From Chryseolinea lacunae (GTDB lineage: Bacteria; Bacteroidota; Bacteroidia; Cytophagales; Cyclobacteriaceae), in contig NZ_JAERRB010000001.1 of assembly GCF_016735595.1 (NCBI RefSeq), forward strand, positions 1,364,001-1,428,000: a DNA stretch of 64,000 nt, written 5' to 3'. A program made the position numbers and the translations under genes. The notes under the pieces are model-generated. The model was not told where the DNA came from, searched no databases, and worked only from the letters and a program-made list of their open reading frames with translations. Positions within the stretch are counted from its first letter, which is position 1, and each line of letters starts with the position of its first letter. This document shows, in pieces, positions 24,189-35,500 of the stretch.

Positions 24189-26594
24189 TTAGAATTTGTA
24201 GGTATATCCCAGCCTGACCACTTGTGTTTCATAGTAGTCTTTGCTCACATAGTGAAACCCGGCACCCTGAACTTCCTTTTTGATGCGGAGTGTGTTTCCG
24301 ATGTCGGATGCATTCAGGAAAACTTCGCCCTTGCCGCTCTGAATCGACTTCTTGATTCCCAGGTCTACATAAAAACGCGAGTAGGTTTTTCCTTGCGGAA
24401 CGATATCGGGTGCCGAGTAGACGCTGGTGAATTGAACATCGTATTTCCGCGGCAAATGAAAGAGCCCGTTCAGCTTCATGTTTCCGGAGAAAATCTCCTG
24501 TCGTTCGGCAGCAAATGTATTCTCCTGTGGGTATTTATTAACCACCTGGAAGGCCTCCACAATGTTCTGATAGCCGTTCAGATTTAGATTGAAGACAGCC
24601 CACTTGCCAACATTTTGCGACAGGATGATCTCTATTCCGGAGGTGTAGCTGTGTCCGGCATTTTGAAAAATGTTGTAGATAAGATCGCTACCGGGAACCG
24701 TGCTGGCAATTCTGGTGATGGTGGCATCCATACTTTTGTGATACAAGGACGAATACAGGTAGCCATCGCTCCAGCTTGTTTTATAGCCAACCTCAACGGT
24801 GTTGGTGAACTGCGGACGCAGGCCCGGGTTGCCGACTTTGATAATTTCTGCGTCGTCGTATTTCGGAAAGATTCGGATGTCTACCTCGTTTGGCCGGTCA
24901 ACACGACGATTATAAAACAGCGACAAGGTGTTGTTGTTGTCGAGCTTAACAGCAAAGCGAAGATTTGGAAACGGCTGTGTGTAGTTATAGCCGTCACTTT
25001 TATAGGTGCTGTGGTCGGGATTCACTTTATAGTAGATGTCGACATACTCTACACGAAGGCCCGCTTCAATTTCGAAACGCTGGTTTTCAAAAACATAGTT
25101 TCCGTATGCCGCCGGTATCACTTCGCTGTAGTCGGCCCAGCCGCCGGCGCTCACATCGAGCGGCGAATTGAGCCCCGGAATGAATTGCATGTTGGTGGGA
25201 ATGAAACGGTTTCTGAATTTAAGCCCCGTTTCAAAACGCCCATACCGCAGGGGCTGCACATAGTCGACAGTAAAATCAGCAACGTGCTCGTCGGAGAGCA
25301 ACTTGAATGAATCGAGTCCGGTGTAGGTAGGCAGGATGTTGGTGAAGAAATATTTTTCATCTTCACGGTGAAATGTGTAGTTAACGCCCACATTCAACGA
25401 CCGCCCCGGTTGTTTAAATTTATGCTGCCAGGCCGCCATGGCCGTCACGGTTGTTTTCAGTTCGTCTTCCAGAAATTGCCAGAGGCGTTGCCTTTCCGAA
25501 AGGTCACCATTGAAGAACGGCTCATCGCCACGGTCCAGGATTTTTTCGCTGCTAAATAGTCCGGACACAGTCAGGGTGTTGTTGTTGTTTACATACCAAT
25601 CAAACCCTCCTTTGGCCGTGACAATGTTGGTGGTTCGGTTTCGTTTGGTCTGTTGCCGCACGATGTCGCCATTGTCGTAGAACCTGTCGACAAACTCATT
25701 CTTGTTTAATGTTTTTGTATACAGATCGTCGGCTTGCAGAAACAGGTTTATTTTTTTCTTGCGATAGTTCACAGAAACAGACGGATTGATCTTTGGTGTG
25801 TTGCTATACTGCGGTCGTATGGTTGGATAGTTTTCGCGTTTCTCCCACAGTGCGCCAAGCCCCCCGGTGAACCCCACCTTTCCGTTGAAACCTTCTTTGA
25901 CTTCCTTTTTATAGACGATGTTAATGATCCCTGCGTTTCCGTTGGCATCATATTTAGAAGATGGGTTGTTGATGACTTCGATTCGCTCAATGGCCGAAGC
26001 CGGAATATTGTCTAACGCACGCTGGTTGCCAAAGCCGGTAAGGGCCGTTTGCTTGCCATCGACCAGGACAGCCACTTTATCGCTTCCCCGCAATTTGACA
26101 GTTCCTTCTTCGCTGATGGTTACCCCGGGCAGGTTCTGCATGACCTGTAACAATGACCCGCCGCTCTGGTTGATGTTGTCGGCAATCGAAAATGTTTTTT
26201 TCTCCAGGGTCTCGGCCACTTCATCCTTGGTGCCGCTCACGGTTATTTCCTGCAGCATTGTGGTGATGGGCTCGATGCTTAACATGCCAAGATCAAGGAA
26301 CTCGCTCAGCTTGCCAACCAGAAGCGATTGTTTGTGGGGAGCATAGCCGACGTAGGATGTTTCGAGAACATAGTTTCCCGGGGTGATGCCGTTAATTGTG
26401 TAGCGGCCATCTTCTGTGGTGACTGTGCCGGCCACAAAGGTGCTGTCGGTGCCGGTCTTCAGAATAACGTTGACGTAAGGAAGGGCTACGCTCGAGACAT
26501 GATCTTTTACAACGCCAGAGACGGCAACTTTGATTTGTGCATAGGTGCCCGTGGATAGGATGACCAGCAAAAAAAGTGATCCAATTCGTTTCAT
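24189..26594 (-). CDS. TonB-dependent outer-membrane receptor with CarboxypepD_reg domain (OMP_b-brl_3 type)
   Basis: An 801-residue protein: signal peptide (ends near GTYAQ), CarboxypepD_reg-like domain (about 24-105, VSGVVKDHVSSVALPYVNVILK), plug (about 125-230, with LQEITVSGTKDEVAETLEKK and IERIEVINNPSSKYDANGNAG), then a barrel of the OMP_b-brl_3 kind ending in VVRLGYTYKF. The plug type KYDANGNAGIINI is common in Bacteroidota receptors of unknown, often metal- or peptide-related, substrates. It heads the minus-strand block that leads to the EamA transporter and, further on, mbnP/mbnH. Confidence 0.92.
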   Translation of the reverse strand: MKRIGSLFLLVILSTGTYAQIKVAVSGVVKDHVSSVALPYVNVILKTGTDSTFVAGTVTTEDGRYTINGITPGNYVLETSYVGYAPHKQSLLVGKLSEFLDLGMLSIEPITTMLQEITVSGTKDEVAETLEKKTFSIADNINQSGGSLLQVMQNLPGVTISEEGTVKLRGSDKVAVLVDGKQTALTGFGNQRALDNIPASAIERIEVINNPSSKYDANGNAGIINIVYKKEVKEGFNGKVGFTGGLGALWEKRENYPTIRPQYSNTPKINPSVSVNYRKKKINLFLQADDLYTKTLNKNEFVDRFYDNGDIVRQQTKRNRTTNIVTAKGGFDWYVNNNNTLTVSGLFSSEKILDRGDEPFFNGDLSERQRLWQFLEDELKTTVTAMAAWQHKFKQPGRSLNVGVNYTFHREDEKYFFTNILPTYTGLDSFKLLSDEHVADFTVDYVQPLRYGRFETGLKFRNRFIPTNMQFIPGLNSPLDVSAGGWADYSEVIPAAYGNYVFENQRFEIEAGLRVEYVDIYYKVNPDHSTYKSDGYNYTQPFPNLRFAVKLDNNNTLSLFYNRRVDRPNEVDIRIFPKYDDAEIIKVGNPGLRPQFTNTVEVGYKTSWSDGYLYSSLYHKSMDATITRIASTVPGSDLIYNIFQNAGHSYTSGIEIILSQNVGKWAVFNLNLNGYQNIVEAFQVVNKYPQENTFAAERQEIFSGNMKLNGLFHLPRKYDVQFTSVYSAPDIVPQGKTYSRFYVDLGIKKSIQSGKGEVFLNASDIGNTLRIKKEVQGAGFHYVSKDYYETQVVRLGYTYKF

Positions 26595-27051
26595 GCCGGC
26601 AAGATGAATTCTAAATCTGTTGAAATTCTGTGGTTAAAAATTCAAGCGTCGGACTGCGATTTCAGGATCTGGTGAAAGAATGACCTGCTGGACTCAAGGT
26701 TTATAATTCAGTGGAAATTCTGAAGAAATTATATCATCTCTAGATATTTACCAAAACATTGAAGCTGTTACAAGTTTTCCTTCTTCTGATTAACCAAACC
26801 CATCAAACCCAATTAGGCGAATCTTCCGGGATGGTTTTTAAGCACCAGCCGTGTTGTGGGGCAGTTTTTTATGAAATAATGCAAATCCTTGACTAATTTG
26901 AACAACTTAAATTATGTCGCAGGCAGCGTCGTCATTTCAGTTTTTTTACAAACGACGGTTGCACTGCATCGAAAGCGCTAGTTTGATTGAAGAATTATTC
27001 CAGTAGTATGAACGTGAAACTTTTTGTTAAACCCAAAAAATCACCCTACTC
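26595..27051. other. Divergent intergenic region between the TonB receptor and an OMP gene
   Basis: 457 AT-rich bases without a gene, holding the promoters of two divergent units. On the plus strand TAATTTG (about 26895) and TAGTTTG (about 26980) are one base short of TAnnTTTG; neither is convincing. A GTCGT...ACGAC inverted pair around 26928-26957 has a long spacer and may be chance. Confidence 0.5.
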
Positions 27052-27762
27052 ATGAAAAAAACGTTACGATTTTTTTTGGCCTTCGTTGTACTCGCACACA
27101 TTGTACTGCAGGCAAGCGCGCAAGACGAGAGTTCCTTTGGAGCGTTCTATGCACTGCCGGTGGGAAGCTTTGGATCAACTGATGTAAAAGAGGGTGGCTT
27201 TGCCAAACCCGGATGGGGTTTTGTCTTCGACTCGCGCTCCACCTATAAATTCCTTCCCAAAGGAATGTCGCTTTATTTCCATTCCACCTATCAGTGGAAT
27301 ACGATGGATACCGAAAAGGTGGCCGAGGCTTTCACCCAGGCCCTGGGGCGCAGAACCGTTACATCCAGCAGCCGCTACAGCCCTTTGCTCACAACCATCG
27401 GTCCTGCCTACACGTTCGACCTGGGCCAGAAGGTGAAGCTGGGCGTGAACACAAGTGTGGGCATCATGTTTAACAATACCCGTGCTTTTTCGCTCCAGGT
27501 CTACGACGACAACAACAACGAGCTTCTGCGCGAAACCATCAACTTCAACAACAATGTGGCGTTTGCCTACACCGCCGGATTCGAACTGAAGTTCCCGATC
27601 CTGGAAAACGTTTTGAGCGGCGCCATCTATGCCGATTACACCGGTGCCAAACAAAAAACAGAATTAACCTTCGACACGCTCGATCCGATTTCTTCCTTTC
27701 AAAAAATCAGGTACTTGAATTTGGGATTCAAACTGATCGTGCCGAAGAAAAAAGCAGAGTAA
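27052..27762 (+). CDS. Outer-membrane beta-barrel protein, paralogue of the gene at 36909-37625
   Basis: A 236-residue protein with signal peptide (ends near LQASAQ) and about eight amphipathic strands (PorT/OmpW-like size), with TKAGWG-like landmark AKPGWGFVFD near 48-57 and TTIGPAYTFDLG near 119-130. It ends in a Lys-rich tail (VPKKKAE) rather than a terminal aromatic. The same layout (GSF/GKY-ST-D, K-GWG, LVTLGPTF) recurs in the protein at 36909-37625, so the two are paralogues. It lies 20 bases before the MscS-type gene and is probably co-transcribed. Confidence 0.8.
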   Translation: MKKTLRFFLAFVVLAHIVLQASAQDESSFGAFYALPVGSFGSTDVKEGGFAKPGWGFVFDSRSTYKFLPKGMSLYFHSTYQWNTMDTEKVAEAFTQALGRRTVTSSSRYSPLLTTIGPAYTFDLGQKVKLGVNTSVGIMFNNTRAFSLQVYDDNNNELLRETINFNNNVAFAYTAGFELKFPILENVLSGAIYADYTGAKQKTELTFDTLDPISSFQKIRYLNLGFKLIVPKKKAE

Positions 27763-27782
27763 CGTAAACAAAATTCGATCGA

Positions 27783-30209
27783 TTGAAAAAACGACTATCC
27801 TTTCTGACGGGAATGTTATGCCTGGTGTTCCTCAACGGCGCAGGACAAACAAAAATCGGTAGCGATTCGGCTCACCATGCCAGCGAACGTGTTGCCGATT
27901 CCCGGCCAAAGACCAAAGGATTTGAGATCGAACGAACACGATTGAAACAACGGCGACTGATTGCCGAGATTGAAGAAACAACCCAGTCCATCAAGGACTA
28001 TCTGCGCCGTGGCATCGATACCCTGTCGATGCGTCGGGAGTTGATCGGGATCGATCACTGGGACTCCCTGGCCCGCGCCGCAAATCACCCCGACGTTGTC
28101 ACGATCCCGTCTTTTCGCAACGTCACCACTACCGCCCGGATTCTGACCGGGTTGAGAACACTGATGGTGAGGCGAAAAGCCACGCTGGAAAAATATGCCG
28201 ACGCCCTGGACCACTATACGTATGTGCTCGACTCGTTGCGTGCCGATAGCCTGCTGACCTCGTTGCCCCAAGACGAGCCACCCGCCACCGACGACCTGGT
28301 TCAACGCATCAACACACTCACACTCCTGGTGCAACCGGTAGACTCTGCCCTGGCGCGGGCAGCGCTGCACGTGCACACGCTGTTGGCACGTGCCTCCCTG
28401 CAACTTAAAAGAGCAGATGCGTCGCTGGAGCATCTCGGCGCTGTGCAAAATGAAATTTCAAAGGCGACCTTTAGCCAGGAAGCAGACTACTTCTGGCGCA
28501 TGTCGGGCACGCCCGGCGAATGGAACAGCGTTGTCGAATTTTCGATGCTACGCGCCAGGGTTGTGCTGCTTTTTTATTGCGCGGCACATCAAACGGAAAT
28601 CGTTATCATACTGGTCACACTGATTCTCTGCGCGACCTATCTGTTCACGTTGCGTCGCGTGTTGGAGGAAGAAAAATTGCTACACGCCAACACCGCGGGG
28701 CAGCTTGTGCTGCGATATCCATTGCTGTCGGCACCGGTCATTGTCATCAGCCTTTTCCAGTTTATCTTGCCCGACCCACCGGCCATCCTGAACTTCATTT
28801 TGTGGATGACTACTGCCCTTTCGCTCACGGTGGTTTTTTCGCACACCGTCAACGGCTACTGGATGAGGGTGTGGCTTGCCTTCCTCATCCTGTTTTTTGT
28901 TAGCGGCGTGCTCAACCTCCTGCTTCTTGTTTCGGTTGTGGAGCGCTGGGCCATGCTGTTGCTGGCGCTTGGTGGCAGCGCGGTGGCACTAACGGCCCTG
29001 CTGGGCAACAAACACGAGCTTCGTGAGCGACGCATTCTTTATTTTATCGGCCTTGTGCTCATCCTGCAGCTCGCTTCCATTGCGGCAAACCTCGCCGGGA
29101 TGTATAACCTGTCAAAAAACTTGTTCACCACCGGATACTCAAGCCTGATGATCGGCATCCTGTTTCTCTGGACCGTGCGCCTGATCAATGAAGGCCTGGG
29201 CTTGTCGTTTCATGTATACACACTGAACGATCGCAGGCTGTTTAGCATAAACTTCGAAAAGGTTGGAACCCGAACACCCTACTTGCTCACCGCCGGCCTG
29301 GTGGTGGGGTGGTTCATTTTGTTCGCCCGCAATTTCTATGTATTCAAAGTCATCTCCGATCCAATAAAAGAATGGGTCCTCACACCGCGCACGGTGGGTG
29401 GCTATTCGTTCAGTGTGGCCAGCATCCTGGTATTTATTTCCATCATGGGCGTAGCCGCCGTCATATCCCGCATCGTATCATTTTTTGCTTCCGACCGGCC
29501 GCGAAGCAGAGATGGGCGCGCTGGCATAGGGAGCCTGTTGTTGCTTGTTCGCATCGGCATCATGGGCATGGCCTTGTTTCTGGCACTTGCCGCAGCAGGC
29601 ATACCGTTAGACAAAGTCACCGTCATTCTGGGTGCCTTGAGTCTGGGCATTGGCTTTGGGTTGCAAACGCTCGTGAACAACCTGGTGAGCGGGCTGATCC
29701 TGGCCTTCGAACGCCCTGTTAATGTTGGCGACATCGTGGAAGTTCAGGGTAAGGTGGGTGTCATGAAATCGATCGGGTTCAGAAGCAGCCGCATTGGAAG
29801 CTGGGATGGCGCCGATGTGATTGTTCCGAATGGCGACCTCTTGAGTGGCCAGCTTGTGAACTGGAGCGACAACGAATCCAGCACACGCCTGGAGCTTGAG
29901 CTGGGTGTGGCCTATGGAACCAACCTGCGCCGTGTTGAAACCCTGCTGAACGAAATATTAAAAAAACACGAAGGCATAATCGACAAGCCCGCGCCGGCTG
30001 TGCTCTTCCAGGGGTTTGACGAGAGTGCCATCAGCGTGAAAATTCTTTTTTGGGTAACGCAATACAAGGACGGGTCCCGGGTGCGTAGCGAACTTATTGT
30101 GAGCATCGACGACGCCTTCAGACAACAGGGCATCATCATGCCGTTCCCACAAAGAGAGGTGAACGTACGAAAAATCGCGCCCACACCCGAGCCGCCTGCG
30201 CTTGCATAG
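27783..30209 (+). CDS. Large MscS-family mechanosensitive channel
   Basis: An 808-residue protein. Signal peptide followed by a helical periplasmic region (about 45-210) with coiled-coil character, then about ten membrane helices and the MscS domain (about 590-790): LGALSLGIGFGLQTLVNNLVSG is the pore helix, RPVNVGDIVEVQGKVGVMKSIG the start of the beta domain. MscS proteins open on membrane tension to release solutes. The start is TTG at 27783, since the positively charged signal peptide (KKRLSF) begins there and no ATG fits. Located 20 bases after the barrel gene. Confidence 0.9.
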   Translation: MKKRLSFLTGMLCLVFLNGAGQTKIGSDSAHHASERVADSRPKTKGFEIERTRLKQRRLIAEIEETTQSIKDYLRRGIDTLSMRRELIGIDHWDSLARAANHPDVVTIPSFRNVTTTARILTGLRTLMVRRKATLEKYADALDHYTYVLDSLRADSLLTSLPQDEPPATDDLVQRINTLTLLVQPVDSALARAALHVHTLLARASLQLKRADASLEHLGAVQNEISKATFSQEADYFWRMSGTPGEWNSVVEFSMLRARVVLLFYCAAHQTEIVIILVTLILCATYLFTLRRVLEEEKLLHANTAGQLVLRYPLLSAPVIVISLFQFILPDPPAILNFILWMTTALSLTVVFSHTVNGYWMRVWLAFLILFFVSGVLNLLLLVSVVERWAMLLLALGGSAVALTALLGNKHELRERRILYFIGLVLILQLASIAANLAGMYNLSKNLFTTGYSSLMIGILFLWTVRLINEGLGLSFHVYTLNDRRLFSINFEKVGTRTPYLLTAGLVVGWFILFARNFYVFKVISDPIKEWVLTPRTVGGYSFSVASILVFISIMGVAAVISRIVSFFASDRPRSRDGRAGIGSLLLLVRIGIMGMALFLALAAAGIPLDKVTVILGALSLGIGFGLQTLVNNLVSGLILAFERPVNVGDIVEVQGKVGVMKSIGFRSSRIGSWDGADVIVPNGDLLSGQLVNWSDNESSTRLELELGVAYGTNLRRVETLLNEILKKHEGIIDKPAPAVLFQGFDESAISVKILFWVTQYKDGSRVRSELIVSIDDAFRQQGIIMPFPQREVNVRKIAPTPEPPALA

Positions 30210-30261
30210 TGCCAACCTATTTTTTACGATCGGCACGTTTGCCTACACGGCAAGATCAAAC

Positions 30262-32535
30262 TCAAAACGGCAAGCCAAATCCCACCACGGGTCCCCACAT
30301 CGGAAGTTTGTTTTGCCACAGCCATTTGTAGCCGTCGATAAAAAAAGGAGCATAGAGCACACAACCATAATCAACACGCAACACCAGCACGTTCACATTC
30401 ACCCTCAGGCCCACGCCCGCGGTGAGATAGCTGTCGTTAAAAATTTTGTTCCAACGAATTTGTCCATAAGGCCGGCTGGGGTCTTCGCGCAACAGCCACA
30501 CGTTTCCGGCATCGCTCCACAGGGCGCCGCTCAGGCGGGAATTGATGCGAAAGCGATATTCAAGGTTCACTTCCATCTTCAGGTCGCCCACTTGATTGAT
30601 CTCGCCCTCGCGCAGTTCAACATAACGTCCCGGCCCGAGCCGCCGCGCATTGATGGGGCGCAGACTGTTGGCACCTCCCACAAAAAACTGCCGGATGTAG
30701 GGAAGCTGCCGCGAATTGCCATACGAAATGCCAAAGCCACCCACGTGACGAAAGGCCAGTTCGGCGCGATTGTTAAGCCGGTAGTGTGTGCGGAACTCAT
30801 AGGTGAGTTCAACAAATTGTGAAAAGTCCAATCCAAAAATACCGCGCCGGTCTTTGCCTTCAGAGCCTCCCGTGTTCACGCGACTAAGCAGGTACAAAAG
30901 ATTTCCTGCCGATTCAATTTTTCCTTCGAAGTAGGTGCCGATACGTTTATGCGTGGTAGCCAGGTTGTCGTACTTAAAAGAATAGAATGCGCCCAGAATA
31001 AACTGATCGGTCAGGCTGGTTTGAAGCGAAGGGTTTTGTTTAACCAGTGTGTCATACAGGGGCGTGGTGTTCAGCAAATCAGAATACGTCACCTCTACCG
31101 GCGAAAGGCGGTGCGACATCTTCGGGCTGCTCTTCCAGGTGAAGGCATAGCCAACGCTAAAGCTTGCCATGGTGAAGTAGTCGCGGCGGTCGTTAAGCTC
31201 GCCATTCAGCATGATGTTCTTTTTTGGCAGCGAATAACGATCGTGTATAAATCGAAACGGAGGTGTGATGAGCGGGGCCGACAACGTGGACCGCAGCGAC
31301 ACACCCGTTGAATTGGAAACACGCTCCTTATACACGCCGATAGGAAAGTAGTAATAGCCGTCAAGATCAACCGAAAGGTTCTCGGCGCCGTGAAACACAT
31401 TTAGCTGTGTGAGGTTAAGCCCCAGCGAGGGTCCGTAGTAGCCCGTAGCCCGGTAGTTTCCTTTCACGTTCGCGCTCACCGATGTGGCATCCAGGGTTTG
31501 CATCAGCACACGGGCATCAATGGATGTAGAGTCGCCGTTTGCCACACTAAACGACACCTGTGGATTTCCAAACACGCCCATCTCCGACAGATTGCGTATC
31601 GACGTTTTCACGTTGGCCAGCGAATAGCGCGTCTGCTTTCTCACGGTGATGAGGCTGTCCAGCAGGCGCCGCCGCATCTTGCCCGCTTCAAAATAATAAA
31701 ATTTATCGCCGTCGTTTTGTTGCGTCATCGTGTCCACCACCAGCCGCCGTTCTCTGATTGTCTGGGTGGTGAGATAGGCTGGTCGCAAGCCGTCGTCCAG
31801 GCCCACGTTCACATCCATTTGTTTGGCTCCCACCGTGGTGTCGGCTTTCACCACCACATGATCGCGCTGAATAAAAAAATGTCCATTGTCCTGGAGAAAA
31901 TTCCAGAAGGCGGCCTTTTCGCTTTTGATGTCCTCCAGGTTAAACTCGTCGCCGGGCTGCAGCTGCGATTCGAACCGTGCAACCACCGGCTGCATCGCGG
32001 CAGCCGTGGTGTCTACGCGATGAGTCACAACCCTATAGGTATACGCCTTCGGTATCAGCAAGCCATAGCTCACCCACGCTTTTGTTCGCTTGCTGTTGTA
32101 GTGAACGTTGTAGCTTCCGGTGGTGCCAAAGTGTCCATAGTTTTCGAACAGGTTGATGAGCTTTTGCGTTTTCAGATCGGGCTGGATAGCGCTCAGCAAA
32201 ACGGGGCGTTCGCCAAAATTGTTCATCATCCAATAGCGAAAACCCGCTGTCTTCTCTGTATAAAACCAGTTATACATAATTAGCCGCGCAGGCACAATCC
32301 GGAACGACGGAAAACCAAAGGCAGCACCATTGGGCAGATCCCAAACGGTCCAGTAGGCGCTCGCCTTTTTTATCGAGCCCTCGCGAATGTTCCACCCGGT
32401 GGCAGGCGACTTTTCCATCCGCAGCCCGCGGGTGCCCACATAGAGGGTTTCGCCTGGCGGCAAGTGCCGCGTTCCCGAACAGGACACAAACACTATTGCC
32501 ACAACTACCAAAATCGCCCTGCGCAGTTTCATCAT
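30262..32535 (-). CDS. tamL: TamL: lipoprotein TamA/BamA homologue (Omp85 family)
   Basis: A 757-residue protein with lipobox VFVSCSGTRHLPPGE (Cys about 19), POTRA-like alpha/beta repeats (about 40-340) and a 16-strand Omp85 barrel ending in VVGFGLPF. The segment FFVGGANSLRPINARRLGPG (about 635-654) matches the conserved lid-loop motif of this family, which is (V/I)RG(Y/F) in BamA. Being a lipoprotein rather than a signal-peptide barrel is the Bacteroidota TamL character. With TamB it moves lipids or proteins to the outer membrane. Its ATG overlaps the tamB stop by 4 bases. Confidence 0.9.
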   Translation of the reverse strand: MMKLRRAILVVVAIVFVSCSGTRHLPPGETLYVGTRGLRMEKSPATGWNIREGSIKKASAYWTVWDLPNGAAFGFPSFRIVPARLIMYNWFYTEKTAGFRYWMMNNFGERPVLLSAIQPDLKTQKLINLFENYGHFGTTGSYNVHYNSKRTKAWVSYGLLIPKAYTYRVVTHRVDTTAAAMQPVVARFESQLQPGDEFNLEDIKSEKAAFWNFLQDNGHFFIQRDHVVVKADTTVGAKQMDVNVGLDDGLRPAYLTTQTIRERRLVVDTMTQQNDGDKFYYFEAGKMRRRLLDSLITVRKQTRYSLANVKTSIRNLSEMGVFGNPQVSFSVANGDSTSIDARVLMQTLDATSVSANVKGNYRATGYYGPSLGLNLTQLNVFHGAENLSVDLDGYYYFPIGVYKERVSNSTGVSLRSTLSAPLITPPFRFIHDRYSLPKKNIMLNGELNDRRDYFTMASFSVGYAFTWKSSPKMSHRLSPVEVTYSDLLNTTPLYDTLVKQNPSLQTSLTDQFILGAFYSFKYDNLATTHKRIGTYFEGKIESAGNLLYLLSRVNTGGSEGKDRRGIFGLDFSQFVELTYEFRTHYRLNNRAELAFRHVGGFGISYGNSRQLPYIRQFFVGGANSLRPINARRLGPGRYVELREGEINQVGDLKMEVNLEYRFRINSRLSGALWSDAGNVWLLREDPSRPYGQIRWNKIFNDSYLTAGVGLRVNVNVLVLRVDYGCVLYAPFFIDGYKWLWQNKLPMWGPVVGFGLPF

Positions 32536-35500
32536 GGCTTCTTTGGTTTTCTATAGCGGCTCAGGAAGTTTCGGAACCGCCTCACATAGGTAACACCCAC
32601 CGACGATTCGTCTACCATCCCGTCGATCACGCCGGTGTACACGCTGGCCCGGCTGCTTTGCAGTGTCACAGTGGGATCTTCCCGCAGCACATACTCCACC
32701 TTGATGTTCGACAGTGACGAATTCCCCCCGGTCAAATCAACGTTGCCGCCCATCGACAGTTTGATCTTCTTGTTCAATATGCCACGCGACATCATATAGC
32801 CCAACCGGTTGGTTGGTCCGTTGCCATCCGTAGCCACGCGGCTGTCGTCATAAAAAGATACGTCGGCACCCTTGATGTTCCGGCTTGCAATTTCATTCAT
32901 CTTGGTCACCAGGCTTTCCATCAAGGGGTTCACTTCAGACGCGCCGCTGGTGTTTATGCGTCCGCGGATCATCAGGGCCAGGGCATTGGCCTGACGCGAG
33001 TCGGCCGGTTGCGACCTGATCCAGTCGGCCACCTGGTTGTTGGTGCTGGTCAGGTCGAGGGTGAGCGTCAGATCGTCGAGTGGCTGATCATTGATAGTGG
33101 CCACCACGGCTATCGGCCAGCGGTCGGATGTGTTTGTCCACAGCGATGATATTTCACTGGGCGCAAGTCTGAAAACCTCCGACCCCGAGAAGGTGATCAG
33201 CGGCCGGTTCAGTTCACCAGCCCAGCGCACCGCCGCCCGCTCAATGGTGAAGCGCAGGTCAGAGATCATGGGTGTGTGATACAAGATGTTGCCCGCGTTG
33301 CTTTCGATGCCGCCATACGCAAAGGGCATGGCGCTGTTCCCTGTTTTGAAAAACAATTTGCCCTGGGCCGTGGTCTTAATATGTTCCTGCTCGGCTTCGC
33401 TAAACAAAATGGTGGCGTCGATGGTGCCCACATCCAGTTCCACATTCCATGCCACGGGTGTGCTGCGCCTCCGGCTTCGCGGCACAACGTGGGCTTCGGT
33501 TTTCTCCTTGCCAAATTCCACAAATTCAATTTCGCGCTCGCGGTCGTCAAGGCTCACCTGATTCTTGTAGAGATACGTTACGGCGGCACCGTGCAAGGTG
33601 GCCACTCGCCCACTCACGCTATATTGTCCGCCCGAACCCGACACGCGCACATCGCAGGCCACATCCACCACACCACGCACCACGGCGCGCTCCTGTGTTT
33701 CGTCCAACAGCCTGAAGCGGTCGCTCTTCACGGCAAGGTCAAGCGTGCCCGCGTCAAGGTTCACGCCACCCTCAAGGGTCACTGCATGGTCGTGCTCATC
33801 GAGCAATGTGAAATGGTTCAGCATCACACGGCCGTCCTTCACCCGCACCGAATCGTTTTTTGTCTTGAAGTGAAGGTCATAGCGGGGTAATCGCACTTCC
33901 GTATCGGGAAAAACAACAAAGCCACCGGCATGCCATGTGGAATCATATGTGCCGGCAACGCGGCCATTCACCACACCCGACACGTGCAAGTCGCTTGCGT
34001 GCCAGGGCAACAGGGACGTGAGTTGGTGCAGGTCGATCTGTTCCAGCAACAGATCAAACGCCAACGGCTGGGCTAGTGTTCTCTGCAGGGTGGCCACGCA
34101 CCGTCCCGCGCGTTGCGTCAACAAGGCTTTGGCCTGCAACAATTCCCGGCTGTTCTCGCCTTCAATATGCAGGTCGCCCAACATCACCGTGTCTATCTGT
34201 GCATGCATCACTGTTCCGGACCAGGTGTAGCGCTGTTCACGAATGTTGCACACAGCCTGGGCATTCAATACACCCGACAACGGCACGTCCGGCGAAAGCG
34301 CAGTAGCCAGAGGATGTATATCAAGACTGTCAACATTCATGCGAAGTTCATTATTCGAACCTTCCACGCGGATGCGCTGCTGTTTGTTGGCCACAACAAG
34401 GTTTCCCGAGAACGAGTCGAGCGCGCGGTTCACCTGCAAAAAACTACTTTGTTGGGTGTTCCAGCGCGTGCCTCCAAATTGCAGATCCATACCGCCAAAC
34501 GCCAGCGTGTAGCCATCGGACAAAACCGACAGCGTGGCGCTCACGTTCAGCCGTTGCTCCAACTCGGGCAGCGACGCACGCAAGCCAACAGCAAATACAC
34601 TGTCGCGCCGGGTGTCTACACTCAGGTCGGCGCTATCAATCAGCGTGAAAGGAGTGGTCAGTGAGAGGGCCGTCACGTGGCTATCGAGATGGCCACTGGA
34701 ATAGTCGATATTTCCGGCCAAATCCTGGCCCGCATAGCCCGCCCACTCCGCGCCACGAATCACAAAATCCGCATGCACATTTTCAGCGGTCGATTCAATC
34801 ACCGCCTTTTCGATCGCCAGCTTTCCCCGTTGCCCGGTCAGTTCCCAAATCAATGTGCTGTCCGCCGTCACGCTAAGTTGTGCTCGCGCCTGTGGAAATG
34901 TAGTTGGCCGATGGCCCATCCAGGCTGACTTCCAATCCCAGCTCAAGGCATCGCGATGCAGCAACGCATCGAACCACAACACATTCTCGAGGGCAAGGCG
35001 TGTGGTCAGCATCTGTCCGGGTTGTTCGGCAAGCGCGAAACTTCCCGTTGTCACAAAGGCGTCATGACTGTCTGCGCCTGTCATGCGCAACGTGTCGAGC
35101 TGTATGGCGAGCGCCCGTCGGTTCTCGACGGGACTATAAGTTCCCCGAAAGATCGAATGAATTCCTGTTGGCGAGCTCCTGGCCGAGAGCGATACAGAAT
35201 AGTCCACCTTACCGCGGAAATCCATTTCGGCTTGTCGCATCACATTGCCTGCCAGTTCCAGCTCCAGTTGCACGGGCTGCGATTGAAGGGCCAGCGTGGT
35301 CATCTTCGGCGTGTAGCGAGCCGCTGCGTGTGGCGCAACGAACCAGGCGTTGTTTAGCAGCATCGAGTCGCTGCGCAATTGTAGGGTGAGGGAGGAAAGC
35401 TTTCCTTTGGCAAAATCTGTATTCGTGACTACCGACGCACCCGCGAGTTTCAGGTCCGAATTCAGACCCGTTGCAAAATCGGATACCGATAGCTGCGGCG

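Noticed and set aside
27175-27654. 159-codon minus-strand frame inside the barrel gene
   Set aside because: Antisense shadow with odd His/Val-rich composition.
34113-34664. 183-codon plus-strand frame opposite tamB
   Set aside because: Several such frames arise from the GC-rich codon use of tamB; none has a coherent protein pattern.
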